Positions 8,481 to 17,260 of a stretch of 64,000 nt of DNA are shown in pieces. The stretch is from Caballeronia sordidicola. GTDB taxonomy: Bacteria > Pseudomonadota > Gammaproteobacteria > Burkholderiales > Burkholderiaceae. Under the pieces are notes generated by a model. The model ran no database searches. It was not told where the DNA came from and saw nothing but the letters and a program-made list of their open reading frames with translations. The position numbers and the translations under genes are program-made. Location of the stretch: assembly GCF_000729995.1 (NCBI RefSeq), contig NZ_JNFG01000018.1:1-64000 (forward strand), given 5' to 3'. Every line of letters begins with the position of its first letter. Positions within the stretch are counted from its first letter, which is position 1.

Positions 8481-9407
8481 GTGAGTTCTACGAAGCTTCG
8501 CATGATGTCCCTGCCGAAGCGATCGCGTCTGGGAAGACCCTCCGCGATGGTCTCAGCTACGTTTCTTGCACCCGCTATTGCCTTGCTCGGCCTCTTTCTT
8601 CTCTACCCGTTGATCTCGAGCTTCCGGTTATCGACGCTCGACTGGAACGGACTTGGCACCACGGGACGCTTCATTGGTCTTCAGAACTGGATTCATCTCT
8701 CGCATGATCCCGCTTTTTTTAAAGCGGTACGCAACAACCTGATACTCGCAGTCTTCTCCGTGCTCATACAGATGCCGATCGCATTGACTCTTGCCGTCAT
8801 GCTCGACAAGGCAGGCCGGGGATCGCGTACGCTCAAGATCCTATATTTCCTGCCGCTGCTGATGTCGAGCGTCGCCATAGGGGTCGTGTTCAAGAACGTG
8901 TATGACCCGAATTTCGGTCCGTTAAACGCGGCTTTGAACGCCCTCGGACTTGGCAATCTGGCGCAAGACTGGCTGGGTGACGGCCGCTTCGCTTTAGGCG
9001 CCACGTTAGCGGTCATCTGCTGGCAAAACATCCCGTTCTACATGATTCTCTTCATGGCTGGACTGTCCTCCCTCTCGCCCGAACTTCGTGAAGCAGCGCG
9101 CCTTGACGGGGCCTCTCCACTGAGGGTGTTCTGGCACATCGAGTTGCCGCATCTGCAAGGCACCTTGCGCACCGGTGTGCTGCTTGCCGTGATCGGTTCG
9201 CTGCGTTATTTCGATCTGATTTTCGTGATGACCGGCGGCGGGCCTGACGGCGCGTCGGAGCTCATGGCGACCTACATGTACCGCACAGTCTTCAGTTCGT
9301 TTCAACTCGGCTACGGCAGCACCATCGCCTCGGCAATGTTCCTGATCGTGCTGGTCGTCGCCAGCGTCACTCTGACCCTCACACGCCGTTTCGAGACGGA
9401 GATATGA
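8481..9407 (+). CDS. sugar ABC transporter permease, MalF/UgpA type
   Basis: 308 aa from a GTG start preceded by GGAGGA. It has six predicted hydrophobic segments, the first at about residues 27-47 ([20 protein letters not shown]). The EAA loop, which couples to the ATPase, is clear: [20 protein letters not shown]. It forms the membrane heterodimer with the next permease; the genes overlap by 4 nt (ATGA). No ATP-binding subunit is encoded in the operon, so it must borrow one from elsewhere. Confidence 0.92.
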   Translation: MSSTKLRMMSLPKRSRLGRPSAMVSATFLAPAIALLGLFLLYPLISSFRLSTLDWNGLGTTGRFIGLQNWIHLSHDPAFFKAVRNNLILAVFSVLIQMPIALTLAVMLDKAGRGSRTLKILYFLPLLMSSVAIGVVFKNVYDPNFGPLNAALNALGLGNLAQDWLGDGRFALGATLAVICWQNIPFYMILFMAGLSSLSPELREAARLDGASPLRVFWHIELPHLQGTLRTGVLLAVIGSLRYFDLIFVMTGGGPDGASELMATYMYRTVFSSFQLGYGSTIASAMFLIVLVVASVTLTLTRRFETEI

Positions 9408-10279
9408 AAGCGATCCCCAACGTTCACCTTGAATCGAGTACCCCATTTCGCGCGCCCAGGTTTTCCGTATCGCGTGCAATGGTCCTGACGCTCGGCGTCG
9501 GCTGGCTCGCGGTAACAACACTACCTTTTTTGTTCGTCGTGGTAACCAGCCTGAAATCCCAGCAGGACACGTATTCCGGATCGGCCTGGTCGCTCCCGTC
9601 GGTCCTGGACCTGAGCAACTATCGAGCGGTCCTTGAAGGCGGTTTTTGGGTTTATCTGCGCAATAGCCTGTTCGTTGTGGGCTTGTCGACCGCACTGATC
9701 CTGTTGACTGGTTCAATGGCCGCCTACGTATTTGCGCGCATCAGCTCCCGCCTCAACAGATCGATTTTCTCGCTGGTGGTCGCCGGAATGATCGTGCCGT
9801 TGCACGTCACCCTGGTACCGGTTTACCTGATGACGCGCACCGCAGGACTCTACGACACACCCTTTGCCTTGATCGGCCCTTATGTAGCGTCGAGCCTTCC
9901 GGTTTCGATCTTCATTCTCACGGAGTTCATGCGCCAAATCCCGCGTGAACTGGAGGAAGCCGCCATGCTCGACGGCTGCGGACCGTTCGCCATTTTCTGG
10001 CGCATCTTCGTTCCGCTATCCGGGCCGGGACTCGCCACGGTCGCCATCTACAACGCCATCGCATTGTGGAACGAGTTTATTTTTGCCTACGTACTCACCT
10101 CGACGCCGGCCAATCGCACGCTGCCGCTCGCGGTGTGGGACTTCCAGGGTCAATACGCATCGAACATTCCAGCAACGCTCGCGGTCGTCACGCTGACCTC
10201 CCTGCCGTTGATCGTCGCCTACGCGTTCGGCCAGGAACGCATCATAAAAGGAATGATGGTCGGCTCCGTCAAGGGATGA
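9404..10279 (+). CDS. sugar ABC transporter permease, MalG type
   Basis: 291 aa with about six membrane helices and an EAA loop ([20 protein letters not shown]). Its start overlaps the end of the preceding permease, indicating translational coupling and equal stoichiometry. It is the second half of the transmembrane pore for the sugar captured by the upstream binding protein. Confidence 0.92.
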   Translation: MKAIPNVHLESSTPFRAPRFSVSRAMVLTLGVGWLAVTTLPFLFVVVTSLKSQQDTYSGSAWSLPSVLDLSNYRAVLEGGFWVYLRNSLFVVGLSTALILLTGSMAAYVFARISSRLNRSIFSLVVAGMIVPLHVTLVPVYLMTRTAGLYDTPFALIGPYVASSLPVSIFILTEFMRQIPRELEEAAMLDGCGPFAIFWRIFVPLSGPGLATVAIYNAIALWNEFIFAYVLTSTPANRTLPLAVWDFQGQYASNIPATLAVVTLTSLPLIVAYAFGQERIIKGMMVGSVKG

Positions 10280-10349
10280 AAAGCGGGGTGAAATCTTTTT
10301 CCATTTGCCCGCCGATGGGCACGTGTTCATTCGTTCGAGGCAACATTAC

Positions 10350-11477
10350 ATGACTTCAGCACCCCATCAGAAGTTGCGCGTCGCGGTTGTCGGCTGCGGC
10401 TATATCAGCGACATTTACCTGACCAACCTTCCGAAATTCGCCGGCGTCGAGGTCTGCGCTGTTGCGGATCTCGATATGGAACGGGCACGCGCTTCGGCGC
10501 TCCGGCACGGGGTTGCCCGTGTCCTTGCCGCCGACGCGGTCTACGCCGACCCCGGCATTGACTTGATCCTCAATCTCACGCATCCGGCCGGGCATGCAGA
10601 GGTCGCGCGACGCGCGCTACAGTCGGGAAAGCACGTCTACAACGAGAAGCCGCTGACCCTCGATCTCGATGAAGCGCGCGGGTTGATCGATGCGGCACGC
10701 TCGGCCGCTCTTCAAATCTGCTGCGCGCCGGACACGGTACTGGGTGCGGGCATCCAGACCTGCCGCGCATTGATCGATAGCGGCGCTATTGGCGAGCCGA
10801 TCGCCGCGACGGCCTTCATGACCAACCACGGCCATGAAGGCTGGCACCCCGACCCGTCGTTCTACTACCAGCCAGGCGCTGGTCCGATGTTCGATATGGG
10901 ACCGTACTACCTGAGCGCGCTAGTCAATCTCATCGGGCCCGTCGATGCCGTATCGGGATTTGCTCGCGCAAGTTTTGCCAAGCGAGTCATCGGGAGCAAG
11001 CCCAAACGCGGTCAGCAGATCGACGTGAACACGCCTACGCACGTAGCCGGCCAGATGCAGTTCGCCAACGGTGCAATCGGAACAATTGTGACGAGCTTCG
11101 ATATCTGGGGTGCGAAGCTTCCCTTCATCGAGATCCATGGAACAGAGGGAAGCCTGAGTGTGCCCGACCCCAACACGTTTGGTGGTCCGGTAAGCATCAA
11201 GGTTCGCGATGGTGACTGGACTGAAGTCCCGCTCTCGCATCCCTATAGCGACAACACGCGAGGGCTTGGTATTGCGGACCTTGCACGTTCGCTCCAGACG
11301 GGTGAACGGCCGCGCACAGACGGCGAGATTGGCTACCACGTGCTCGAGGTCATGCACGGCTTTCTTGCCGCGGCGGACCGGCGCCAGACCGTCTCGATTC
11401 ACAGCAGCTTCCAACGACCCGCGCCCATGTCGGAGCAACCCCTGACCATGGCAAACGAGAGATTCACCCATGCCTGA
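10350..11477 (+). CDS. Gfo/Idh/MocA-family NAD(P)-dependent oxidoreductase
   Basis: 375 aa from ATG 10350 with GAGG 9 nt upstream. It has an N-terminal Rossmann fold ([20 protein letters not shown]), the family EKP motif ([12 protein letters not shown]) and a C-terminal substrate domain starting near residue 130. The region around [19 protein letters not shown] is the conserved active-site helix. Family members oxidise or reduce sugars, often at C3. Together with the ThuA-like gene it resembles the ThuAB pair used in 3-keto-disaccharide metabolism in rhizobia (known), so a similar role is inferred. Confidence 0.9.
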   Translation: MTSAPHQKLRVAVVGCGYISDIYLTNLPKFAGVEVCAVADLDMERARASALRHGVARVLAADAVYADPGIDLILNLTHPAGHAEVARRALQSGKHVYNEKPLTLDLDEARGLIDAARSAALQICCAPDTVLGAGIQTCRALIDSGAIGEPIAATAFMTNHGHEGWHPDPSFYYQPGAGPMFDMGPYYLSALVNLIGPVDAVSGFARASFAKRVIGSKPKRGQQIDVNTPTHVAGQMQFANGAIGTIVTSFDIWGAKLPFIEIHGTEGSLSVPDPNTFGGPVSIKVRDGDWTEVPLSHPYSDNTRGLGIADLARSLQTGERPRTDGEIGYHVLEVMHGFLAAADRRQTVSIHSSFQRPAPMSEQPLTMANERFTHA

Positions 11478-12150
11478 AAACAACCTGACATCGCGCCGCT
11501 CCGCATTGATGGTCTGGGGTGGATGGGACGGCCACGAGCCGCGCCTGACGACCGAGCGCTTCGCGAATCTGCTCGAGCAGCAGGGATTCGCGGTAGAGAT
11601 CCACGACGACCTTGACGTGTACCTCGACCGTGACCGGCTCGCTGAACAGAACCTGATCGTCAACTGCTTCACCATGGGCCAGCTGGACAAGACGCATACC
11701 CAAAATCTGCTCGCAGCGGTTCGTGGCGGCGCAGGTTTCGGAGGCTGGCACGGCGGTGCCGGCGACGCGTTCCGCGCGAATACCGACTACCAGTTCATGG
11801 TGGGGGGCCAATGGGTCGCGCATCCTGGCAACATCGTCGACTACACTGTTCAGATCGCCGCCTCCGATGACCCGGTTGTTGCTGGACTCGCCGATTTTTC
11901 AATGCACTCGGAGCAGTACTACATGCATTTCGATCCGAGCAACGAGGTACTCGCGACCACCTGCTTCAACGGGCCGTATGTACGAGAACATGAGCCACAA
12001 GTAACGGGCGTCGTCATGCCGGTCGCCTGGAAACGCCAGTGGGGCAAAGGAAGGGTTTTCTATTCGTCGCTGGGTCATATCAACACCGACTTCGATGTCC
12101 CGGAAGCCCGCGAACTGACGTTGCGTGGCCTACTTTGGGCAGCGCGCTGA
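11470..12150 (+). CDS. ThuA-domain (trehalose utilisation-like) protein
   Basis: 226 aa. It has the ThuA fold marks: [10 protein letters not shown] near the N-terminus, the [11 protein letters not shown] glycine-histidine loop at about residues 87-97, EQYYMHFDP, and the C-terminal [10 protein letters not shown] motif. It overlaps the preceding dehydrogenase by 8 nt. ThuA proteins act with Gfo/Idh/MocA enzymes on sugars; the exact reaction is not certain. It is the last gene of the sugar operon. Confidence 0.9.
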   Translation: MPENNLTSRRSALMVWGGWDGHEPRLTTERFANLLEQQGFAVEIHDDLDVYLDRDRLAEQNLIVNCFTMGQLDKTHTQNLLAAVRGGAGFGGWHGGAGDAFRANTDYQFMVGGQWVAHPGNIVDYTVQIAASDDPVVAGLADFSMHSEQYYMHFDPSNEVLATTCFNGPYVREHEPQVTGVVMPVAWKRQWGKGRVFYSSLGHINTDFDVPEARELTLRGLLWAAR

Positions 12151-12250
12151 GTGGGTCAAGCCAGGTCTCGTTTCGTCGGTTGCGGGTCCATGTGCACCTG
12201 GTGCGGGTATCAACAAAACAGCCGATACCAGCATGCCCGTGGAAGACCGT

Positions 12251-13153
12251 TCAATCGTCCATCGGGCGATCGTTCGGATGCGAAAAGATGGCCTTCAGAG
12301 AATCGCTCATCGGCAACCCGAGCGTGATGCCCTTGGGCGCAATCGGCGACATGAACCACGTGTTGTAAAGCGACTGGCCGCGGCCACTTGTTTCAAGCCG
12401 TGCGATGGTTCGATCGACGACCGCCTTGAACGGGGCATCGCCCTTGGGAAGCATGCATGCGATCGCTTCATGCGTTTGCGGCTCCCCCGCGATCACATAG
12501 TCGTCCGGCCGGTGTGCGGTCGCCCGTTCGCTGGCGAGCACATCGGCATCCATGAAAAAGGCTGCGGCGCGACCGGTTTCGAGGTTCAGGAACGACGCGC
12601 TGTGGTCTCGTGCTTCGACAAGCGTGATGTTCGCGTTGTTCTTCTGGATATACGATCTGATGTAACGCTCGGATGTCGTACCGGTCGTGACCGCCACGGT
12701 CTTGCCTATCAGGTCGTTAAACGAATGGATGTTTGAGTCCGCCTTCGTCAGCAAGCGCGTTTCAGTCACAGAGATCGTATTGGAGAAATCAACCTGCTGC
12801 GCGCGTTCCTTGTTGTTCGTCGTCCCGCCGCACTCAAGATCAATCGTGCCGTTCTGAACCAGCGCGATACGGTTCTGCGCGTTCACCGGAATCATGCGAA
12901 CCTGAAGGTCCGGTGAACCAACCGCTGTCTTGATCTCCTTCACGATCTCCTGCGCAATGTCCTGCGAATAGCCGATGACGTGGTCGTTATTGTCATAGTA
13001 GGAATACGGCACCGACGACTCGCGGTAGCCCAGCACGATCGTATTCCTGGATTTGATCGATGCGAGCCGTCCCGTGAGATCCTGAGCGTGAGCACCGAGC
13101 GCCACGCAGCCGAACACCATGAGGGCAGCGGCACGATAAGGCAGACTGTTCAT
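12251..13153 (-). CDS. amino-acid ABC transporter substrate-binding protein (GltI-like)
   Basis: 300 aa with a signal peptide (AAALMVFGCVALGAHAQ). The family-3 binding fold is clear: IVLGYRESSVPYSYYDNNDH at residues about 39-58, NRIALVQNGTIDLECGGTT, and a hinge with KTVAVTTGTTSERYI. Similar proteins bind glutamate or aspartate. It is the last gene of the minus-strand operon, 57 nt after the aminotransferase. No permease or ATPase for it lies in the window, so it either feeds a transporter encoded elsewhere or has a scavenging role. Confidence 0.9.
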   Translation of the reverse strand: MNSLPYRAAALMVFGCVALGAHAQDLTGRLASIKSRNTIVLGYRESSVPYSYYDNNDHVIGYSQDIAQEIVKEIKTAVGSPDLQVRMIPVNAQNRIALVQNGTIDLECGGTTNNKERAQQVDFSNTISVTETRLLTKADSNIHSFNDLIGKTVAVTTGTTSERYIRSYIQKNNANITLVEARDHSASFLNLETGRAAAFFMDADVLASERATAHRPDDYVIAGEPQTHEAIACMLPKGDAPFKAVVDRTIARLETSGRGQSLYNTWFMSPIAPKGITLGLPMSDSLKAIFSHPNDRPMDD

Positions 13154-13209
13154 TTTTCCGTTCCTTTCCCGATAGTCCGATGGTTGTTACCGCACGCTTC
13201 GCACGCAGG

Positions 13210-14415
13210 TCAGGGACGAAGCGCCGAACATGCAGCCGCAATCCGCTTGCACGCCTCTTCGAGTTGCGCGAAGGAAGTGGCGAATGAAATGCGAAAAGCC
13301 GGAGACAGGCCAAAAGCTGCACCCTGGATTACCGCGACTTCGTGGCTCTCGAGCAGGTACATGACGAAATCGGTGTCGTTACCGATTACCTGACCACCAG
13401 GAGTGCGCTTGCCGATGACGCCCGCACATGAGGGGTAGACGTAGAACGCGCCCGTGGGACGGGGACAATTCAGACCCTCGATCGCGTTCAGGCTCTCCAC
13501 GACGAGATCGCGCCGCCGCTGATATTCACTGCGCCAGCCGGCAAGAAAATCGGTTGGCCCGGTGAGGGCGGCCAGTGCCGCGGCCTGGCTTATGGAGGAC
13601 GGATTGCTGGTGCTTTGCGACTGGAGCTTGGCCATGGCCTTGATAAGCGCCTTGGGGCCGCCCGCGTAGCCAATGCGCCACCCTGTCATGGCAAACGCCT
13701 TCGACACACCGTTGATGGTCAGCGTGCGCTCACGCAGATGCGGGTTGCAGCGGGCAAACGTAGCGAACTTCAGGCCGTCATAAATGAGGTGTTCGTAGAC
13801 GTCATCGGTCATGATCCAGACATGGGGATGGCGGCTGAGCACCTCGCCAAACGCGACGAGTTCACTCTCGGTGTAAGTCGCCCCTGTCGGGTTGCACGGC
13901 GAGTTGAGCACGACCCACTTGGTGCGATCGGTGATGGCCGCGTCGAGCTGCTCCGGCGTCATCTTGTAGTTGCTGCTCACATCACATTCGACCACGACCG
14001 GCCGCCCGCCATTGAGCAGCACCATGTCCGGATAAGACACCCAGTATGGCGCGGGGATAACGACTTCGTCCCCCTCTTCCACCGTGCTCGTCAAGGCGTT
14101 GAACACGACCTGCTTGCCGCCGTTCCCGACCGTAATCTCATCCGGCGCGAAAACCAGCCCGTTCTCCCGTTCGAATTTATCGCAGATGGCGCGCTTGAGT
14201 TCCGGCGTACCGTCCACCACCGTGTAGCGAGTCTTGCCCGCCTTCATCGCGGCATAGGCAGCTTCGACTATGTGCGGCGGCGTGTCGAAGTCCGGCTCGC
14301 CGGAGGTCAGGCCTACGATGTCCCGGCCTGCCGCGCGCAGTTCCTTCACGCGTGCCGTGGCCATTGAACTCGGCGATGGTTTGATGCGCTCCATACGGGC
14401 GGCAATCAGTTTCAT
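13210..14415 (-). CDS. PLP-dependent aminotransferase, aspartate aminotransferase type I
   Basis: 401 aa from ATG 14415 (GAGAG 6 nt upstream). The PLP lysine lies in NGVSKAFAMTGWRIGYAGG. Other features are GLTSGEPDFDTP near the N-terminus, GNGGKQVVFNALTSTVEEGD and LNSPCNPTGATYT, the conserved Asn-Pro-Thr segment. It transfers the amino group of an acidic or aromatic amino acid to 2-oxoglutarate or oxaloacetate. In its operon with leuC/leuD-like genes and an aldolase, it probably deaminates the imported amino acid to the 2-oxo acid acted on next (inference). Confidence 0.92.
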   Translation of the reverse strand: MKLIAARMERIKPSPSSMATARVKELRAAGRDIVGLTSGEPDFDTPPHIVEAAYAAMKAGKTRYTVVDGTPELKRAICDKFERENGLVFAPDEITVGNGGKQVVFNALTSTVEEGDEVVIPAPYWVSYPDMVLLNGGRPVVVECDVSSNYKMTPEQLDAAITDRTKWVVLNSPCNPTGATYTESELVAFGEVLSRHPHVWIMTDDVYEHLIYDGLKFATFARCNPHLRERTLTINGVSKAFAMTGWRIGYAGGPKALIKAMAKLQSQSTSNPSSISQAAALAALTGPTDFLAGWRSEYQRRRDLVVESLNAIEGLNCPRPTGAFYVYPSCAGVIGKRTPGGQVIGNDTDFVMYLLESHEVAVIQGAAFGLSPAFRISFATSFAQLEEACKRIAAACSALRP

Positions 14416-14445
14416 TTTGGTCTCTCGTGAGAAGGTCAAAGATGC

Positions 14446-15126
14446 TTAGGCGATCACGCCTTTTTGCTTCAGGTAGATGTCGATCCAGCCGCGCTTGTCC
14501 TGGCCCACGAGGATCGCCTCCTTGCGTTGCTGTTCCCTCTGCGCCTGAGCGGTGGCGGCAGCCAGCAGGGTCTCGAGCTGGTCAGCGGGAATAGCGACAA
14601 GCCCGTCTTCATCCCCAACGATCAGATCACCGGCCTCGATCACGAGACCACCGATAGCAACCGGCACGTTGATCTCTCCAGGCCCCTCCTTGAACGGACC
14701 ACGATGCGTGTTGCCTCGCGCAAAGCAGGGAAAGTCGGCCGCATAAAACGCGGCGACATCACGTACTGCGCCGTCGATGACAAAGCCGGCGACACCGCGG
14801 ACCTGCGCGTGCATCTGCATCAACTCGCCGACCAGCGCTTGCGTCACTTCACCGCCACCATCGACGACAATGACATCGCCGGGCTCGGCAATGTCTATCG
14901 CCTTGTGGATCATCAGGTTGTCGCCCGGCCTCACCTTGACCGTGATGGCGCGGCCCACGAGCTTCTTCTGGCGGTGATACTGTTTCAGCCCGATCACGCC
15001 ACACAAGCGGTGCATGTTGTCGCTGATGTGCGGAGTAACGAGTGACTGAAAGCGCTCGATAAGGTCTTTCGGAATCGGCGCTGGCATTGGCATGATGCGA
15101 AAGCCAGGCATGGGTTGATGGCTCAT
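14446..15126 (-). CDS. RraA-fold aldolase (4-hydroxy-4-methyl-2-oxoglutarate/CHA aldolase type)
   Basis: 226 aa from ATG 15126. It has the RraA/aldolase fold marks: DNMHRLCGVIG near the N-terminus, DVIVVDGGGEVTQALVGELM, and FVIDGAVRDVAAF, which contains the Arg-Asp pair of the metal-dependent HMG/CHA aldolases. Known members cleave 4-hydroxy-4-methyl-2-oxoglutarate to two pyruvates, or 4-carboxy-4-hydroxy-2-oxoadipate to pyruvate and oxaloacetate. RraA itself (RNase E regulator) shares this fold, but the operon with hydratase and aminotransferase genes favours an aldolase. Confidence 0.87.
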   Translation of the reverse strand: MSHQPMPGFRIMPMPAPIPKDLIERFQSLVTPHISDNMHRLCGVIGLKQYHRQKKLVGRAITVKVRPGDNLMIHKAIDIAEPGDVIVVDGGGEVTQALVGELMQMHAQVRGVAGFVIDGAVRDVAAFYAADFPCFARGNTHRGPFKEGPGEINVPVAIGGLVIEAGDLIVGDEDGLVAIPADQLETLLAAATAQAQREQQRKEAILVGQDKRGWIDIYLKQKGVIA

Positions 15127-15149
15127 GAGTGCAAGTCCTGTAACGAGGA

Positions 15150-15653
15150 TTAAAGTGTTGAATGCGCGCGCAGGTAGGGCACGAGACCGCCCGCGTCGAG
15201 GATTTTCAGAATGTCGTGCGGGATAGGCGCAGCCTCGATTTCGTGGCCGTCGAGCGCGCCATGTACCAGGATGCGCGGCCCCATATCGATCTGGAGGGCA
15301 CAACCTTCCGCTATGCGGCTGGTATCGCATTCAATCGGATAGAGTCCGTTGTTCACTGCGTTGCGAAAGTAGGTCCGCGCAAAACTTTGAGCGAGCACGA
15401 TCCTGATCCCGGCGCCGATCACCGCCGTCACGGCGACCTCCATCGCCGAGCCGCAGCCGAAATTCTTGCCCGCGACAAGGATATCGCCGGGACGCACGGA
15501 GGCCGCGAATTCGGGTGCAATGGTCTCGAACAGATAGTCCTTCAGGACGGCAGGATCGAGCGATTCCCGCTTGCGTCGCGAAGAGATGATGTAGTCGGTA
15601 TTGATGTCGTCGCCAAAGCGCCGCGCAGTAGCCTTGATGGATAGTGACGTCAT
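15150..15653 (-). CDS. LeuD-like small subunit of an isopropylmalate dehydratase-family hydro-lyase
   Basis: 167 aa, the normal length of archaeal-type LeuD. The swivelling-domain motif is GKNFGCGSAMEVA, and GDDINTDYIISSRRK is the conserved N-terminus. It pairs with the LeuC-like large subunit encoded 4 nt upstream to form the hydratase active site. Because it sits with a catabolic aldolase and aminotransferase rather than leuB/leuA, it likely hydrates or isomerises a substrate other than isopropylmalate; homoaconitase and dimethylmaleate hydratase are known alternatives in this family. Confidence 0.9.
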   Translation of the reverse strand: MTSLSIKATARRFGDDINTDYIISSRRKRESLDPAVLKDYLFETIAPEFAASVRPGDILVAGKNFGCGSAMEVAVTAVIGAGIRIVLAQSFARTYFRNAVNNGLYPIECDTSRIAEGCALQIDMGPRILVHGALDGHEIEAAPIPHDILKILDAGGLVPYLRAHSTL

Positions 15654-15657
15654 TCTT

Positions 15658-16923
15658 TTATCGCCTGGAGAGGGTTTGCGGGCTGGCTATGCGGCCCGCT
15701 ATAGCGCTCGCGGCACACACTTCCGGCGACGCCAGGAAGATATTGGCGCTTGGATTGCCCATTCGCCCTTTGAAATTCCTGTTGGCCGTGGAGATCACAT
15801 TCGCGTCATCTTCGGGGATGGCGCCGGCCGTGCCGCAGCATGCACCGCAACCCGGCGTAACGATAATGGCGCCCAGTGCGATCAACTCGGCAAGCTCACC
15901 GCCAAGAGCCAGCTCGTGCAGCGCTTCGCGCGATGCCGGCGTGACGACCAGTTGCACGCCCGCAGCGGGCCTGCCGAACTTACGGAACACCGCCAGCGCC
16001 TGACGAAAGTCTTTCGCACGGCCGCCCGTACACGTGCCGAGACAGGCCATCTGTATGGACACCTCACCCAGTTCGTCGAGGCGTGCGACGTTGTCTACGT
16101 TATGTGGGAGTGCCACGTATGGGCACAACGTCGTGAGATCTATGTCCAGCGTTCGGGTATAGATGGCATCCGCGTCCGCAGAGAGGCCTTCCAACGGGAC
16201 GGCGACGCGTCCGTCGAGATAACGCATACAGGCTGCGTCGAAAGGGAACACGGCGTTCTTGGCTCCCATTTCGACTGACAGATTGGCAAGGACCAATCGA
16301 TCCTCGAAATCAAGCGTGTCGAGTCCTTCGCCGTGAAATTCGAGCGTCTGATACGCGGCGCCATCCGCGCCCAGCAGCTTCGCCAGATGAAGCGCGAGAT
16401 CCTTCGGGTACACACCTGGCGGCAGTTCGCCATGCAGCCTGATCCGGATCGACTCAGGCACCTTGAGCCACACCTTTCCGGTCATCATCACGCCCGCCAG
16501 ATCGGATGAACCAACACCGGTCGCAAAACAATTCGCTGCACCGTAGGTCACCGCATGACTGTCGGCACCGACGAGAAGCCGTCCCGGCGCTGCAAGGCCC
16601 TGTTCAACCACGATCTGATGGCCGATCCCCTCGCCGATATCGAACAACGGAATGCCCTGCTCGCGTGCAAAATGCCGGATCCTCGCCTGCAACATGGCTG
16701 CCTTCGGGCTGGGCGCTGGTGCATAGTGGTCGAGTGCAAAAAGCAGCTTGTGGGGGGAATGAACGCGTGAAGCGCCCATCGCGGCGAAGTAGTCCATCGC
16801 CATAGGAATGGAACCATCGGTGCCCATAGCACAATCCACTTCACAGATCGCGATATCGCCCGCTTTGACGCTGCGTCCCGAGCTAAGCGACAACAGCTTT
16901 TCTGATAGGGTTTTTCCTGACAT
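15658..16923 (-). CDS. LeuC-like large subunit of an aconitase-superfamily hydro-lyase
   Basis: 421 aa from ATG 16923. The three [4Fe-4S] cysteines typical of the family are present: one in ACLGTCTGG and two in PGCGACCG. GADSHAVTYGAANCFATG is the substrate-loop motif. Length fits the compact LeuC/homoaconitase type (about 420). It is the first gene of the minus-strand operon and divergent from a LysR gene. A role in hydrating an unsaturated dicarboxylic oxo acid before aldol cleavage is inferred from the operon. Confidence 0.9.
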   Translation of the reverse strand: MSGKTLSEKLLSLSSGRSVKAGDIAICEVDCAMGTDGSIPMAMDYFAAMGASRVHSPHKLLFALDHYAPAPSPKAAMLQARIRHFAREQGIPLFDIGEGIGHQIVVEQGLAAPGRLLVGADSHAVTYGAANCFATGVGSSDLAGVMMTGKVWLKVPESIRIRLHGELPPGVYPKDLALHLAKLLGADGAAYQTLEFHGEGLDTLDFEDRLVLANLSVEMGAKNAVFPFDAACMRYLDGRVAVPLEGLSADADAIYTRTLDIDLTTLCPYVALPHNVDNVARLDELGEVSIQMACLGTCTGGRAKDFRQALAVFRKFGRPAAGVQLVVTPASREALHELALGGELAELIALGAIIVTPGCGACCGTAGAIPEDDANVISTANRNFKGRMGNPSANIFLASPEVCAASAIAGRIASPQTLSRR

Positions 16924-17260
16924 GTCGTTGGTCTCGCGGATTCGGAACGGCCTGGTTTGAGCGGGTCTCGACCGGGCACTGACGGCACGCTGCAATGCTC
17001 TTTTCCCCGTGGTCTCAAAGCCTACCGCAGAGCTGAGTATCGCAAACCGTGGCAACTCGTATTACGAGTAATAGGCATCGTGACCGATGAATAAAATTCA
17101 TAGGTCATCGAGTTAAAAATGGCGTCGTAAGGTAGTGGCTTCCTTGCAAACCACCCGACATGGGTCAATACTTCAGCGCTGCCGCCGGCCGAAGCCGGCG
17201 CTGAAATGATCTCCGGCGACTGAATAACATCAGCGAACACCATTTGATGCGCATGAGACC
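16924..17260. promoter_or_regulatory. divergent control region between leuC-like operon and LysR gene
   Basis: 337 nt with several inverted repeats: ACTCGTATTACGAGT at 17055-17069 (7-bp arms around a single T), the 27-nt repeat at 17081-17107, and a larger hairpin at 17172-17205 whose outer arms are TTCAGCGC/GCGCTGAA. This density fits a LysR-controlled divergent promoter. A short open frame on the minus strand (17022-17243) looks like chance. Confidence 0.6.
17081..17107. repeat. 27-nt inverted repeat (12-bp arms), candidate operator
   Basis: Arms TGACCGATGAAT and ATTCATAGGTCA flank AAA. Eleven of 12 positions pair; only the G/A at arm position 6 mismatches. It lies between the divergent leuC-like operon (158 nt from its start) and the LysR gene (154 nt from its start), as expected for a shared operator. 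Which regulator binds is inferred, most simply the adjacent LysR protein. Confidence 0.6.

Noticed and set aside
17172-17205. GC-rich hairpin as an intrinsic terminator
   Set aside because: No T-tract follows on either strand, and it lies in a divergent promoter region rather than after a gene.
17022-17243. Minus-strand frame of 73 codons in the LysR/leuC-like divergent region
   Set aside because: It crosses several inverted repeats, has no ribosome binding site, no family resemblance, and lies where operators are expected.
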